NCBI RefSeq assembly: GCF_002115825.1
Contig: NZ_JFJZ01000004.1
Span: 1-64,000, forward strand
DNA from: Thalassospira sp. MCCC 1A01428
GTDB lineage: Bacteria > Pseudomonadota > Alphaproteobacteria > Rhodospirillales > Thalassospiraceae
Length of the DNA stretch: 64,000 nt
Reading direction: 5' to 3'
Shown here piece by piece: positions 54,766-62,990 of this stretch. A program made the translations under genes and the position numbers. Position 1 is the stretch's first letter, and each line of letters starts with the position of its first letter. Below the pieces are notes generated by a model, which saw only the letters and a program-made list of their open reading frames with translations, was not told the origin of the DNA and searched no databases.

Positions 54766-56313
54766 ATGGTTTATGTGCGCAAAAGTGTCTGGGCGAATGG
54801 CGGCGGTTTTTCTGATCCGATTCTGTTCTGGTATGCCAAGGGGGTTGGCGCACTAAAACAAAAACCGCTGTCGGATAAAACAGGCTGGCGTTTTATGGCG
54901 GCGGTACACGGCATCGATAAAAATCTTTGGCAGCAATATGGTTATTATACGCCGGGTGAAACAATGCCGTCCCAGGCCGACCAGGATCTGTTCTGGAATC
55001 AGTGCCAACACCAAACCTGGTATTTTATTCCATGGCATCGCGGGTATGTCTGGTCGATCGAGGGGCTGGTGCGGGCCGAGATTGTCAAGCAGGGCGGCCC
55101 GGCAGATTGGGCAATGCCTTACTGGAATTACAGCGACACCCAAAACCCGCAGGCCCGCATGTTACCCCCGGCTTTTGCTTGCAAAACGCTGCCGGATAAC
55201 AGTGAAAACCCGCTTTATGTTGCCCAGCGTTACGGGCAGGGGACCTTGCCCCTTGTGTTGCCTGCGGCGGATGTAACACTTGAAGCGCTGTTACAACCCC
55301 GCTTTACCGGCACCGGGGCCGGGGCGCTAAGTGGCTTTGGTGGCCTTAAAACCGGGTTTTCCCACAGCGGAATGGTCAGCGGGCGGCTTGAAAACCACCC
55401 CCATAACATTGTGCATGTCGATGTTGGTGGTGAAAACAACATGGGGCCAGGGTTGATGTCAGACCCTGATACTGCCGGGCTGGACCCGATTTTTTGGCTG
55501 CATCATGCCAATATTGACCGGCTGTGGATGGTTTGGAATAGCACGCCGGGCCATTTGAACCCAACGGATGCTGCATGGCTTAACGGGCCGATGGATCGGA
55601 AATTTGTGATGCCGACAGTCGACGGGACCGATTATTTTTATACCCCGGATGAAATGCAGGATACCACGGCTGCCCCACTGAACTATATTTATGATCAGCA
55701 GCAGGCCTCAGCCAATGTTGCACGGATGGCAGCGGCACCGGTGGCACCACAGGCCGGGACACAGGCAAAGGGCATGGCAATGGATGATGAAAAACCGGCC
55801 GAACTGGTTGGGGCCAACGCCGCGAAACTTTCGCTGGTCGGGGTTGGTGCGAAAACCAGTGTCAAACTTGATAGTGCATTAAGCCGCAAGGTTACGCAAA
55901 GTTTCAAATCAATGCGGACATTTGCCGCGTCTTCGCCAACAGCAGGGGATGCAACGCCAACCACCAGCGACCATGTGCTGTTGAATATTGAAAACATCCG
56001 TGCGGCGCGGGATGCTGCGGTGGTGGATGTTTATGTGAACCTGCCTGACGGGGCCAAACCGGAAGACCGGCTGGATCTTCTGGCCGGGACGATCGGCTTT
56101 TTCGGTGTGCGTAAGGCATCCCTTCCCGATCAGCCCCATGGGGGCATGGGGATTAGCGAAGTATTTGATATTACCCGTATCGTTGAAAACCTGGAAGCCG
56201 AAGGCACCCTTGCTGTCGATAATTTAAGCATCGACCTTATTCCGCGTAAAGCTGTTAGCGAGGATGCCGGCATTACGGTGGAACGGATCAGCGTCTATCG
56301 CCAGGAACAGTGA
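54766..56313 (+). CDS. Tyrosinase-family dicopper oxidase
   Basis: A 515-residue type-3 copper protein predicted to hydroxylate or oxidise phenols. Copper A ligands are His48 (AAVHGID), His82 and His91 (QHQTWYFIPWHRGYVWSIE); copper B ligands are in NHPHNIVHVDVGG and DPIFWLHHANIDRLW. The last ~150 residues, after a Met/Ala/Pro-rich linker, form a beta-rich domain (VDVYVNLPDGAKPEDRLDLL) like the C-terminal shielding domain of plant-type polyphenol oxidases. There is no signal peptide. ATG 54766 has AGGGG eight bases before it; an upstream GTG at 54757 is possible. The next gene begins 1 bp after the stop. Confidence 0.92.
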   Translation: MVYVRKSVWANGGGFSDPILFWYAKGVGALKQKPLSDKTGWRFMAAVHGIDKNLWQQYGYYTPGETMPSQADQDLFWNQCQHQTWYFIPWHRGYVWSIEGLVRAEIVKQGGPADWAMPYWNYSDTQNPQARMLPPAFACKTLPDNSENPLYVAQRYGQGTLPLVLPAADVTLEALLQPRFTGTGAGALSGFGGLKTGFSHSGMVSGRLENHPHNIVHVDVGGENNMGPGLMSDPDTAGLDPIFWLHHANIDRLWMVWNSTPGHLNPTDAAWLNGPMDRKFVMPTVDGTDYFYTPDEMQDTTAAPLNYIYDQQQASANVARMAAAPVAPQAGTQAKGMAMDDEKPAELVGANAAKLSLVGVGAKTSVKLDSALSRKVTQSFKSMRTFAASSPTAGDATPTTSDHVLLNIENIRAARDAAVVDVYVNLPDGAKPEDRLDLLAGTIGFFGVRKASLPDQPHGGMGISEVFDITRIVENLEAEGTLAVDNLSIDLIPRKAVSEDAGITVERISVYRQEQ

Positions 56314-56314
56314 T

Positions 56315-57061
56315 TTGGCTTCCCGGGTCGGGCGGCTTCGCGCCGTTTATTCCCTTATGGCAGAGCCCCCATGGCCAACATTGATTGTGATTACAATGCT
56401 TGGCTGGGGGGCGATGCTGCTGTTTAGCCATGAACTGGCCCTGTCGTCGCTTTGTGTGGCGGCAACCGGGGCCTGGTATGATCAGGGCTGGCGATCATTG
56501 CAGGCAATGCTGGCATTTGTCTCGCCGGCACATATCGCCCTGTCATGGTTGTTAATGTTAACTGCCATGATGACGCCAATTCTGGCCGGGCCGTTATATC
56601 ATTTATGGGTGCGCAGCCTTGCCCGTCGGCGCTGGCGGGCGATTGGCGTTTTTATTGCGGCCTATCTTGTGGTCTGGATGGGGATGGCGCCGGTATTGGT
56701 TCTATTCGTAGCGCTTTTGCGCATTGCGGCAACGTGGTTTTCTGTGCCGGTTGGCGGCCTTGCTGTTGCAATTGCCCTGGTCTGGCAGGCGTCGCCGGTT
56801 AAACAGTTTTGCCTGAACCGGTGTCACTGGACGCCGCGCCTTGGGGCGTTTGGCTGGTCCGCCGATGCTGATTGTGCCCGTTATGGCCTGGTCAATGGTC
56901 TTTGGTGTGTTGGCACCTGTTGGGCGTTGATGCTGGTGCCAATAACGGCAATCGATATGCCAATGCATCTGGGTCTGATGGTGATTATTGCTGTGGTCAT
57001 GGTGATTGAACGGCTGCAGCCGGCCAAACCTGCGCGATGGCGTTTTCCGGTCGGGCGTTGA
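56315..57061 (+). CDS. DUF2182-family integral membrane protein
   Basis: A 248-residue protein with about six membrane helices. DUF2182 features are the LSWLLMLTAMMTPILAGPLY helix with Met-Met-Thr-Pro, a Trp-rich helix AYLVVWMGMAPVLVL, and the SPVKQFCLNRCHW loop whose Cys-x3-Cys-His could bind a metal ion. The predicted start is TTG 56315, eight bases from AGGA, one base after the tyrosinase stop; ATG 56357 is an alternative. Function unknown; coupling to a copper enzyme suggests a role in metal delivery or in placing tyrosinase at the membrane. Confidence 0.8.
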   Translation: MASRVGRLRAVYSLMAEPPWPTLIVITMLGWGAMLLFSHELALSSLCVAATGAWYDQGWRSLQAMLAFVSPAHIALSWLLMLTAMMTPILAGPLYHLWVRSLARRRWRAIGVFIAAYLVVWMGMAPVLVLFVALLRIAATWFSVPVGGLAVAIALVWQASPVKQFCLNRCHWTPRLGAFGWSADADCARYGLVNGLWCVGTCWALMLVPITAIDMPMHLGLMVIIAVVMVIERLQPAKPARWRFPVGR

Positions 57062-57135
57062 ATTTGTGCAAAACCCTGATAGCTGGCAGCTCTGCGGATG
57101 GTGACGCAGGCTGGCTTTGTGGCTGGCATGGTTTG

Positions 57136-57183
57136 AAAAAAAAGTCCCGGCCCGTGGGGTGATGGGAAGTTGTGTGGGCCGGG
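57136..57183 (-). terminator. Terminator of the Hfa-like operon
   Basis: CCCGGCCC / GGGCCGGG stem with a 22-base loop, with a run of T on the minus-strand side, about 90 bp beyond the stop at 57276. Confidence 0.7.
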
Positions 57184-57275
57184 AAAACGTTCCTGATTGG
57201 GGTCAGAACGAGCAGGGCTGCCACCCTGGGACAGGTTGGGGAAGGGCGGCGACCGGCGAATTGGTTGATTGATTA

Positions 57276-57719
57276 TTAGTTGCCGGACAGGTTTTCGAGC
57301 GCATCGCTCAAATTTGTTGTGTTGGTTTGCGTGTTTGAATCAGCTGTTTGATCGCCAGTTGACTCTTGCCCCGCATTTACCGAGCCATTTGAATTGTTCA
57401 GAATAACGCAGGCCGAGTTGGCTGTTGAGCTGGCTGTGCCGCCACCGCCGCCACAGACAAGCTGGGTCAGGCTGCTTGTGCCAGATGATGCGGTTGCGCT
57501 GCCAGACCCGCTAAGCAGTCCGGATTCAGCCTGTTTCATGACGACGGCAAGCGAAGCGCGGTTTTGATCGGGCGCAGACCAGGGTTTTTCAAACATTTGG
57601 GCCGTCGCCGAAAGGGAGCCTGATGCGCACAGGATCGCCGCGATCGCAAGGATGCGCGTGCCTCGCAGGACGGGTTTGTGACAGCGACGGGCGGGATGAG
57701 ACCGGGAAGGCGAAAACAT
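57276..57719 (-). CDS. Small secreted Ser/Thr/Asn/Gln-rich protein of an Hfa-like operon
   Basis: A 147-residue protein that I do not recognise. A signal peptide is clear (RILAIAAILCASGSLSATAQ). The mature part starts with an ordered-looking EKPWSAPDQNRASLAVVMKQ, then becomes polar and low complexity, with a CGGGGG stretch, two Cys about 15 residues apart and a C-terminal tail rich in Thr, Asn and Gln. Such composition suits a fibre or amyloid-like subunit. AGAGGA lies seven bases before ATG. It is the third gene after the HfaB-like and HfaD-like genes, separated from the latter by a strong stem-loop. Confidence 0.6.
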   Translation of the reverse strand: MFSPSRSHPARRCHKPVLRGTRILAIAAILCASGSLSATAQMFEKPWSAPDQNRASLAVVMKQAESGLLSGSGSATASSGTSSLTQLVCGGGGGTASSTANSACVILNNSNGSVNAGQESTGDQTADSNTQTNTTNLSDALENLSGN

Positions 57720-57749
57720 CAGATTTTCCTCTCGTCTGACTGGGCAAGG

Positions 57750-57778
57750 AAGAAGGAGGAGACGGGCTCCTCCTTCTT
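57750..57778 (-). promoter_or_regulatory. 12-bp stem-loop between the repeat protein gene and the small secreted protein gene
   Basis: A perfect stem AAGAAGGAGGAG / CTCCTCCTTCTT with a 5-base loop directly after the stop of the 435-residue protein. No T tract follows on the minus strand, so it may protect the upstream mRNA or set the ratio between the two secreted proteins. Confidence 0.65.
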
Positions 57779-57788
57779 TTGTGCCGGG

Positions 57789-59096
57789 TTAGTCGTTGAT
57801 GGCCGGTGCGCCAACCTTGATCGACAGGTTGTTGCCGATGGCGGTCGCGGAGCCGTTGATGACCGGCTGGTCAACCGAACCAAGGCCGGAATAGTTGCTG
57901 AGATTGACGTCATAGACACTGCTGACGGCAGAAACATTGGCGTAAGCAAACTGGGTAACGTCAGAAATCAGCGCAACGTCAGGGGTGATGCCGTCAACAT
58001 CGGTGTTGCCACCGCCGCTGCCGCCACTGCCACCACTGCCACCACTGCCACCATAACGGAAGGCCGACGAAATGGATTGTGCGTCGCCGTCAACCGGGTC
58101 TTCGTCAACCGGGGTGGCTTCTGCCGATACCGATTGCACCGAGATATTCATGTTGTTGGCAAGGGCCATCGCGCTGGCATCGACAGCGTAATTGTCAATG
58201 TCGCTCACATTCGAAGTGGCTGTCACACTGGACGGAGAAATATCACCATTCAAGGCCAGCAAGGTCAGGCCCATGGCACCGGAAAGGTTGGTGTTGGGGC
58301 TGGTCTGGTTGCCCATATTGAAGCTGGAAGAAGAGGCATCGCCACCGCCACCGCCCGAAGGACCCTGTTCGCCACTGGCTGCATCAAAGGCAAACTGGCC
58401 AGCGTGAACATTAACAACCCCTTCGCCGGCAACCGATGCATTGTTGGCAAGGGCGGTTGCTGTTGCATTAAGCGAAGGCAGTTCGGTTGCTGCGTCATAG
58501 CTGCCGGTGGGCTGAATGTTGTCGACACTGACAGTGAAGATAACACCATCGGTTTCGCCGTTACCCACACCATCTTCGGCGAACGGGTCGGTTACAGCAC
58601 CGGTAACGGTGATGTTTGCGCCGTCAAATGCGCCACCGGCAGAGGCAATGCCTCCTTCGGAATCCGGGCTGTTGCCTGCCGGACCATCTGCAATACCAAA
58701 CGAGGACGGGTTGGTGCCCTGACCAGCGGCGATGCCGTCAACATTGCCAGATGTGGTTTCGCTGAAATCTGCAACATCGGGGTCGAGGCTTGTCGATGAT
58801 CCGTTCGACCAGGCTTCGCCTTCAAAGGTAAAGGTCCCCGAGGTTTCGGTCATGAGCGGCTGGTTGTTGTGAATGCCGTGTACGTTTGACGTGGCCGACG
58901 TGCTGCCGAGCTTTTCCTGCAAAATTTCCACCATCGAAAATTCTGCCGGATCGTCAATGTTAAGATCAACACTGACATTGGTGTCGACATCGCCATCCCA
59001 TGACCATTCAACATTGTCGAACGCAAAGGCAGGGCCCCCGATTACAAGTACACCAGCAGTGATGATGGTGCCCAGCAACAGTTTGGTCTTAAGCAT
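57789..59096 (-). CDS. Secreted repeat protein, holdfast-attachment HfaD-like
   Basis: A 435-residue exported protein with a signal peptide (KTKLLLGTIITAGVLVIGGP, cleaved near AFAFD). The body is rich in Ser, Gly, Asn, Asp and Thr. Three related repeats stand out: ATATALANNASV (211-222), DASAMALANNMNISV (306-320) and GSATAIGNNLSIKV (415-428). The A-T-A-I-G-N-N-L pattern is one I associate with HfaA/HfaD holdfast anchor proteins of stalked alphaproteobacteria. A Gly-Gly-Ser tract (349-363) is coded by 9-bp repeats. The ribosome site AGGAG lies in the last codons of the HfaB-like gene, so the two are tightly coupled. Confidence 0.65.
   Translation of the reverse strand: MLKTKLLLGTIITAGVLVIGGPAFAFDNVEWSWDGDVDTNVSVDLNIDDPAEFSMVEILQEKLGSTSATSNVHGIHNNQPLMTETSGTFTFEGEAWSNGSSTSLDPDVADFSETTSGNVDGIAAGQGTNPSSFGIADGPAGNSPDSEGGIASAGGAFDGANITVTGAVTDPFAEDGVGNGETDGVIFTVSVDNIQPTGSYDAATELPSLNATATALANNASVAGEGVVNVHAGQFAFDAASGEQGPSGGGGGDASSSSFNMGNQTSPNTNLSGAMGLTLLALNGDISPSSVTATSNVSDIDNYAVDASAMALANNMNISVQSVSAEATPVDEDPVDGDAQSISSAFRYGGSGGSGGSGGSGGGNTDVDGITPDVALISDVTQFAYANVSAVSSVYDVNLSNYSGLGSVDQPVINGSATAIGNNLSIKVGAPAIND
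58018..58053 (-). repeat. Four tandem copies of a 9-bp unit
   Basis: CTGCCACCA (first copy CTGCCGCCA) repeated four times on the plus strand, encoding Gly-Gly-Ser repeats in the secreted protein. Slippage would change length in units of three residues. Confidence 0.9.
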
Positions 59097-59101
59097 TTTG
59101 G

Positions 59102-59962
59102 TTACTCCTGTTGATTGCTTTTTTCCGTTTTGGAAAGAGAAGAAAACCGCTCTAGATGCGCGCTCATGTCATTTGCTTTGCTAAGCTCGCATTCCGGTGT
59201 TTGCGGCAGCCCCAAGAAATCTGTCATGATTTGATAGACCCCCATTTCTGCAACCGCTCTGACGCCAAGCTGTAGCGGCTCGTTCCGGATGCGCCCGGCG
59301 TCAAATTCGACAAGATTGATTCCGAAGAAACGAAAGACACCGGCGCTGACTTCGTAGCCCATGATTTGCTTTTGCAATGAGCTGACATAGCGAACGGCGA
59401 AACTTTTTGAATCGATGACACGCAAATCCATGGCGACATTGATCACGACAGTTCTGCCACCGCCGCCAATGCCCCGGACGTAAAGCTGCGCGCCTTCGCT
59501 GAGGATGTTGTAGTTAAGTTCGGTTACGGCCCCGACGAGGATGAAGTCGGAGGCGGGAATTTTTCCGTATTGATCAATGGAACGGGTGAGACGGCCTTGT
59601 TCTGAAAGGCGGACTTCGGCAAGGGGAATGCGCAGGTCAAACCGTTCAACCAGGTTGGCGCGGCCCGATTTGTAAAGCGCGCTCATCACCATTTCGCTGA
59701 CGCCCTGGGAAACCGCATGGCCATTTTCGTCGTAATTCAGCTGGCCGGTCTTGTCGGCGACCTCGCCCACGGCAAAGATGGGAAGCCGGTTGGCTGGCAC
59801 ATCTTTCAACAGACGCAGGCAGGCGCTGTAAGGTGTTTCGTTATCTGTAACCGGAAAAGATATCATCGGGTCGATGCGGTTTTGCGAATAAGACGCCGGC
59901 CCCGGAGCGCACGCCGCCAGACTTGTAACGGTCAGTGCGGTTGCTGCTATTTTACGAAACAT
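59102..59962 (-). CDS. hfaB: HfaB/CsgG-family outer-membrane secretion lipoprotein
   Basis: A 286-residue lipoprotein: MFRKIAATALTVTSLAAC carries the lipobox. The CsgG-like domain shows PIFAVGEVADKTGQLNYDEN, then VSEMVMSALYKSGRANLVER, ASDFILVGAVTELNYNILSE and VNVAMDLRVIDSKSFAVRYV, the order found in CsgG and Caulobacter HfaB. CsgG forms the nonameric pore exporting curli subunits; HfaB exports and stabilises the holdfast anchor proteins HfaA and HfaD. The gene order HfaB-like, HfaD-like, small secreted protein supports the latter. ATG 59962 is preferred to 60007. It is first in the operon, divergent from a LuxR-type regulator. Confidence 0.85.
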   Translation of the reverse strand: MFRKIAATALTVTSLAACAPGPASYSQNRIDPMISFPVTDNETPYSACLRLLKDVPANRLPIFAVGEVADKTGQLNYDENGHAVSQGVSEMVMSALYKSGRANLVERFDLRIPLAEVRLSEQGRLTRSIDQYGKIPASDFILVGAVTELNYNILSEGAQLYVRGIGGGGRTVVINVAMDLRVIDSKSFAVRYVSSLQKQIMGYEVSAGVFRFFGINLVEFDAGRIRNEPLQLGVRAVAEMGVYQIMTDFLGLPQTPECELSKANDMSAHLERFSSLSKTEKSNQQE

Positions 59963-60262
59963 TTTTCCAATCCCTGCTGAGTTCTTTCCCCAAAGCGCAA
60001 TCGGCAAAATTTGTTGTGCTGTTTGCTTGGGTTTATTATGCAGGAATTGATTATTTATTCTATATTACATAAATGATTATTGTGGTGATAAAGGTGGTTA
60101 CATGTTTTAGTCAAATTATGGTTATGTTTTTATTATTGATTATTCGATTAATTATTTGTGGATACTACTTTTTATATACGAATATGCTATAGGGCATATT
60201 GCCTTGGCAGGGAAAAGCGTTTTGAATCAAGCCTGTTATTTGTTGCCAGAAAAGAAGTTGAT
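59963..60262. promoter_or_regulatory. AT-rich divergent control region of the Hfa-like cluster
   Basis: About 300 bases between the HfaB-like gene (minus) and a LuxR-type gene (plus). From 60040 to 60185 it is strikingly AT-rich with TTATT/TAAT patches, unlike the surroundings, as expected for a bent, regulator-bound promoter region similar in concept to csgD-csgB. No exact operator could be defined by eye. Confidence 0.5.
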
Positions 60263-60901
60263 ATGACCGCTTTCATTGATACCCCCGCAAACAACCGTCA
60301 GGTACTGGCAATTGGCTTTCGACAGTCAGAACTTGATGCCCTGATGAATAAGGATGCCGGCTGGACTGCGGTCGCCGATCCGGACTTTCATCTGGCGGCA
60401 CGGGATGAGGGTCGGTTTTGTGCGGCTTTAATCGGCCAGCGACAAACTGAATTGTTAAGTCATCTGCAAATTCGTTATTTGTACCGCGTTGCCCGTAAAA
60501 TGCCGCTGATTACGTATGTTGCCGACGGGCATTATATTGTGGGGCAGCGCTTTGACTGTGGCAGTAACGCATTGATGTTTTCTTCAACAGCCGATCTTCT
60601 GGAAGAAATATGCCTTTTGTCAGACGAGGGTTATTGGCTTCTGCCAGGGGAGATTGATGGCGTTTCCCTTTTGCTGGGCGATAGCGCCGAGGCAATGTCA
60701 AAAAGATTGACCGTTCTGGACTGGCATTTGTTGCGTGAAATTCAGAAAGGAAAAAGTAACGCTGAAATTGCGCGGTATGCCAATCGAAGCGAGCCTGAAA
60801 TTAAAAGCTGGTTGTTTGAAATATTCAGTTGCCTTGGGGTTGTCACCCGCACTCAGGCAGCTGTTGTTGCCTATTTTATCGAACAACATGTTGATCGGTA
60901 A
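60263..60901 (+). CDS. NarL/LuxR-type regulator with degenerate receiver and HTH
   Basis: A 212-residue regulator. The N-terminal ~130 residues follow the pattern of a receiver (ALMFSSTADLLEEICLLSDEGYWLLP resembles the last strand and helix) but no phospho-acceptor Asp is visible; the strand end reads CAALIGQ. The C-terminal part is a LuxR HTH of weak consensus: LLREIQKGKSNAEIARYANR followed by SEPEIKSWLFEIFSCLGVVTRTQAA. By position, divergent from the HfaB-like operon, it could act as a CsgD-like controller. ATG 60263 is chosen; a longer frame to 60158 lies in the AT-rich region. Confidence 0.75.
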   Translation: MTAFIDTPANNRQVLAIGFRQSELDALMNKDAGWTAVADPDFHLAARDEGRFCAALIGQRQTELLSHLQIRYLYRVARKMPLITYVADGHYIVGQRFDCGSNALMFSSTADLLEEICLLSDEGYWLLPGEIDGVSLLLGDSAEAMSKRLTVLDWHLLREIQKGKSNAEIARYANRSEPEIKSWLFEIFSCLGVVTRTQAAVVAYFIEQHVDR

Positions 60902-61096
60902 TCTGTACAAGTAGTGGCGTGTACCGTTCGGAGAAGGAATGTCACATTATTGGCAGGACTAAAACGGACCCTTCCCATAACGTCCGGAGTATTTGCAGGG
61001 CATTGGTATTATGGGGTTTTTTACGCCTGACTTCGCCACAAAAACAGACCATATGCGGTTTATGGAACCTATTCGTCATAAAAGGATGAGGACATC

Positions 61097-61630
61097 ATGA
61101 TCTGGTTTGCGGACTTGAAAAAGATACTTCGATTTGGAGTTCCGGTGTTGGCAGGCGTGGTTTGTGCTGTCAGTTTTTCATCACCCGGACAGGCCCAATT
61201 CAATAACAAACCCTATTCTTTCAGCACGCCAACAGGGGCGCCGGGTATGAGCCAGGCTGCACGCCAGGCTATTATAAACGATCAGCTTTATAATAGCCGC
61301 CCGGAAAACATGTTGCGTGATTCTTCGGGGGCTTTGTTATCGATTGAAAAAAGCAAAGGCGGTAGTGCGATTGTTCGGACGGCCGATGGCGAAATATTAC
61401 CAGGGTTTCGGGGAACATCCATTTCTACGGCGGGGATTTCAGTCGGTGTTTTCAACACCTATTTTATGGCGGCAGATAACGACCGGCGCTATGCACCGCT
61501 TCAAAGTATGGCTGCCACCTACACTATTAACGGCTGGATCAATATGCTGTCTCGTGATGGCCGTACCGTTATCCCGCAGGTTACCGCATCGCCGATAGAT
61601 GGCTGGATCTGGATGGCAGCGGGTTTATGA
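61097..61630 (+). CDS. Secreted protein of unknown function next to the Hfa-like cluster
   Basis: A 177-residue protein. Residues 1-35 form a signal peptide (LRFGVPVLAGVVCAVSFSSP, cleaved near GQAQF). The mature part starts NNKPYSFSTPTGAPGMSQAA, has a QLYNSRPENMLRDSSGALLS stretch, and ends in short beta strands with aromatic residues (VFNTYFMAADNDRRYAPLQ and SPIDGWIWMAAGL). No domain is recognised. It lies 195 bp after the LuxR-type gene on the same strand, has an AAAAGGATGAGG ribosome region, and a strong terminator follows. A role in surface adhesion is suggested by place only. Confidence 0.7.
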   Translation: MIWFADLKKILRFGVPVLAGVVCAVSFSSPGQAQFNNKPYSFSTPTGAPGMSQAARQAIINDQLYNSRPENMLRDSSGALLSIEKSKGGSAIVRTADGEILPGFRGTSISTAGISVGVFNTYFMAADNDRRYAPLQSMAATYTINGWINMLSRDGRTVIPQVTASPIDGWIWMAAGL

Positions 61631-61644
61631 CCCTGATACTGCCA

Positions 61645-61690
61645 CAAAAAAACGCCCCGACAGAGGCTGGCGGGGCGTTAGATCGTTTTA
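61645..61690. terminator. Bidirectional terminator
   Basis: AACGCCCCG / CGGGGCGTT stem with an 11-base loop; a run of seven A on the left gives a T tract for minus-strand transcripts, TTTT on the right for plus-strand transcripts. It separates the secreted-protein gene from a convergent regulator. Confidence 0.88.
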
Positions 61691-61840
61691 TTTAAGGGTT
61701 GCAGGAAAAAGCCGAATTTATCTTTGTGGTGCGTGAGTGAACGCAGAAATTGTGGTTTGTGCAAGATGTCGGGCTTTCTTTCCATTTACGTTCCAGAGAG
61801 GAACTGTTTTACACCGGTACTGTTTTCGCGTGATCGATCT

Positions 61841-62536
61841 CTAGCTGAGCGATGCGGTATAACCGGTCGTGCGGGGTTGGCTGCGAAGTGCCCAAATTGC
61901 CGCTTGCGTACGATTATCAACCTTGATTTTGCGCAGAATGCTTTTGACATGCACTTTGACGGTTGCCTCCGAAATATTTAACCGAATGGCAATTCGTTTG
62001 TTGGAATCTCCGCTTGCCAGACATTCAAGAATTTCATGTTCGCGCGGGGAGAGTTCGATATCGAGCATATCGATATTTTCGAGTTCAAGTGATGACATGA
62101 AATGAAAGCGTTCCATCATGATGGACGCAAGATTTGACGGGTATATTTTTTCGCCTTCGGTGATGAGCTGAAATGCCAGTTCGATGGCTGTTTGTGAAAC
62201 GTCGTCTAGTAATGCACCATTTACGCCCAGACTAAACAGGGCAAACAGGCTTTCGGCATCATATTCGTGGGCAAGAGTGATAATTCTGACACCGGGATTG
62301 TGTTCCCGGAAGGTTGCCAAAGAGGTCATCTGGCTTTGAAAATTATCGATGCTGACCAGTACGACGTCTATTTTTCGATCTGCAGGTGTTACAGAAATCA
62401 AGTCATCCAGGTTAGGAGCATCGATAATTTCGGCGTTTTTGGTGTGCGCCAACAGACTGGTTAGGCCGGTACGCAATAATAGGCTTGAATGTACTACTGC
62501 GACGAGTATTTCTGCAGAGTTCCTTGACGTCCGCAT
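61841..62536 (-). CDS. NarL/LuxR-type regulator with pseudo-receiver domain (copy 1)
   Basis: A 231-residue regulator. The receiver-like domain (1-140) keeps the fold pattern (ILVAVVHSSLLLRTGLTSLL, GVRIITLAHEYDAESLFAL, GVNGALLDDVSQTAIELAF), but the strand that should end in the phosphorylated Asp reads DVVLVSIDN, with Ser in its place. The C-terminal HTH is fully canonical: LSPREHEILECLASGDSNKR followed by ISEATVKVHVKSILRKIKVD. It is therefore likely to bind DNA independently of phosphorylation. Strongly similar to the protein at 62991-63725. Confidence 0.85.
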   Translation of the reverse strand: MRTSRNSAEILVAVVHSSLLLRTGLTSLLAHTKNAEIIDAPNLDDLISVTPADRKIDVVLVSIDNFQSQMTSLATFREHNPGVRIITLAHEYDAESLFALFSLGVNGALLDDVSQTAIELAFQLITEGEKIYPSNLASIMMERFHFMSSLELENIDMLDIELSPREHEILECLASGDSNKRIAIRLNISEATVKVHVKSILRKIKVDNRTQAAIWALRSQPRTTGYTASLS

Positions 62537-62990
62537 TGTCGTTATCCCTGTATTTGATGTTTTTAAGTGTTAGGGGAAATTGTTTTACAAAATAAAACAC
62601 GTCCAGAATGCTTAAGCATTTTAGTCTTTCGAGTAAAATGAGAGTCTTCCGGGTTGTTTCCCCCTGCCTTCACAATCAGGATAGCTATCAAATGCCCTCA
62701 AATCTATGCTCCAGTGGGGGTAGTGTAAGTATATTTTCTATCTATTTCGGGTAACTATTACGGGTGACTATTGTGGCGTGTTTTAGTGGTTCAGGGAGTT
62801 TTTCTTATTTATTGGAATGATTCTAAAAAATAGTAAGGCCTTGATGACCATAGCGGGACAACAAAAAAGGGCTTGCCGATATGTGCAAGCCCAATAGCGC
62901 AAGCGTTTCTATTGTATAAGAATTGGGTTTTGTAATTGGCCGCTTTGTTATTAACCTGGGCACAATATTCATATTGCTCCCTTCATGGGA
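62537..62990. other. Intergenic region between two paralogous regulators
   Basis: 454 bases without a gene. The right side holds the terminator of the upstream regulator (62863-62892). The rest, moderately AT-rich, should contain the promoter of the 61841-62536 gene. No repeat or second RNA hairpin was seen. Confidence 0.5.
62863..62892 (-). terminator. Terminator of the second pseudo-receiver regulator gene
   Basis: GGGCTTGC / GCAAGCCC stem with an 8-base loop; six T follow on the minus strand. Located about 100 bp after the stop at 62991. Confidence 0.85.
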
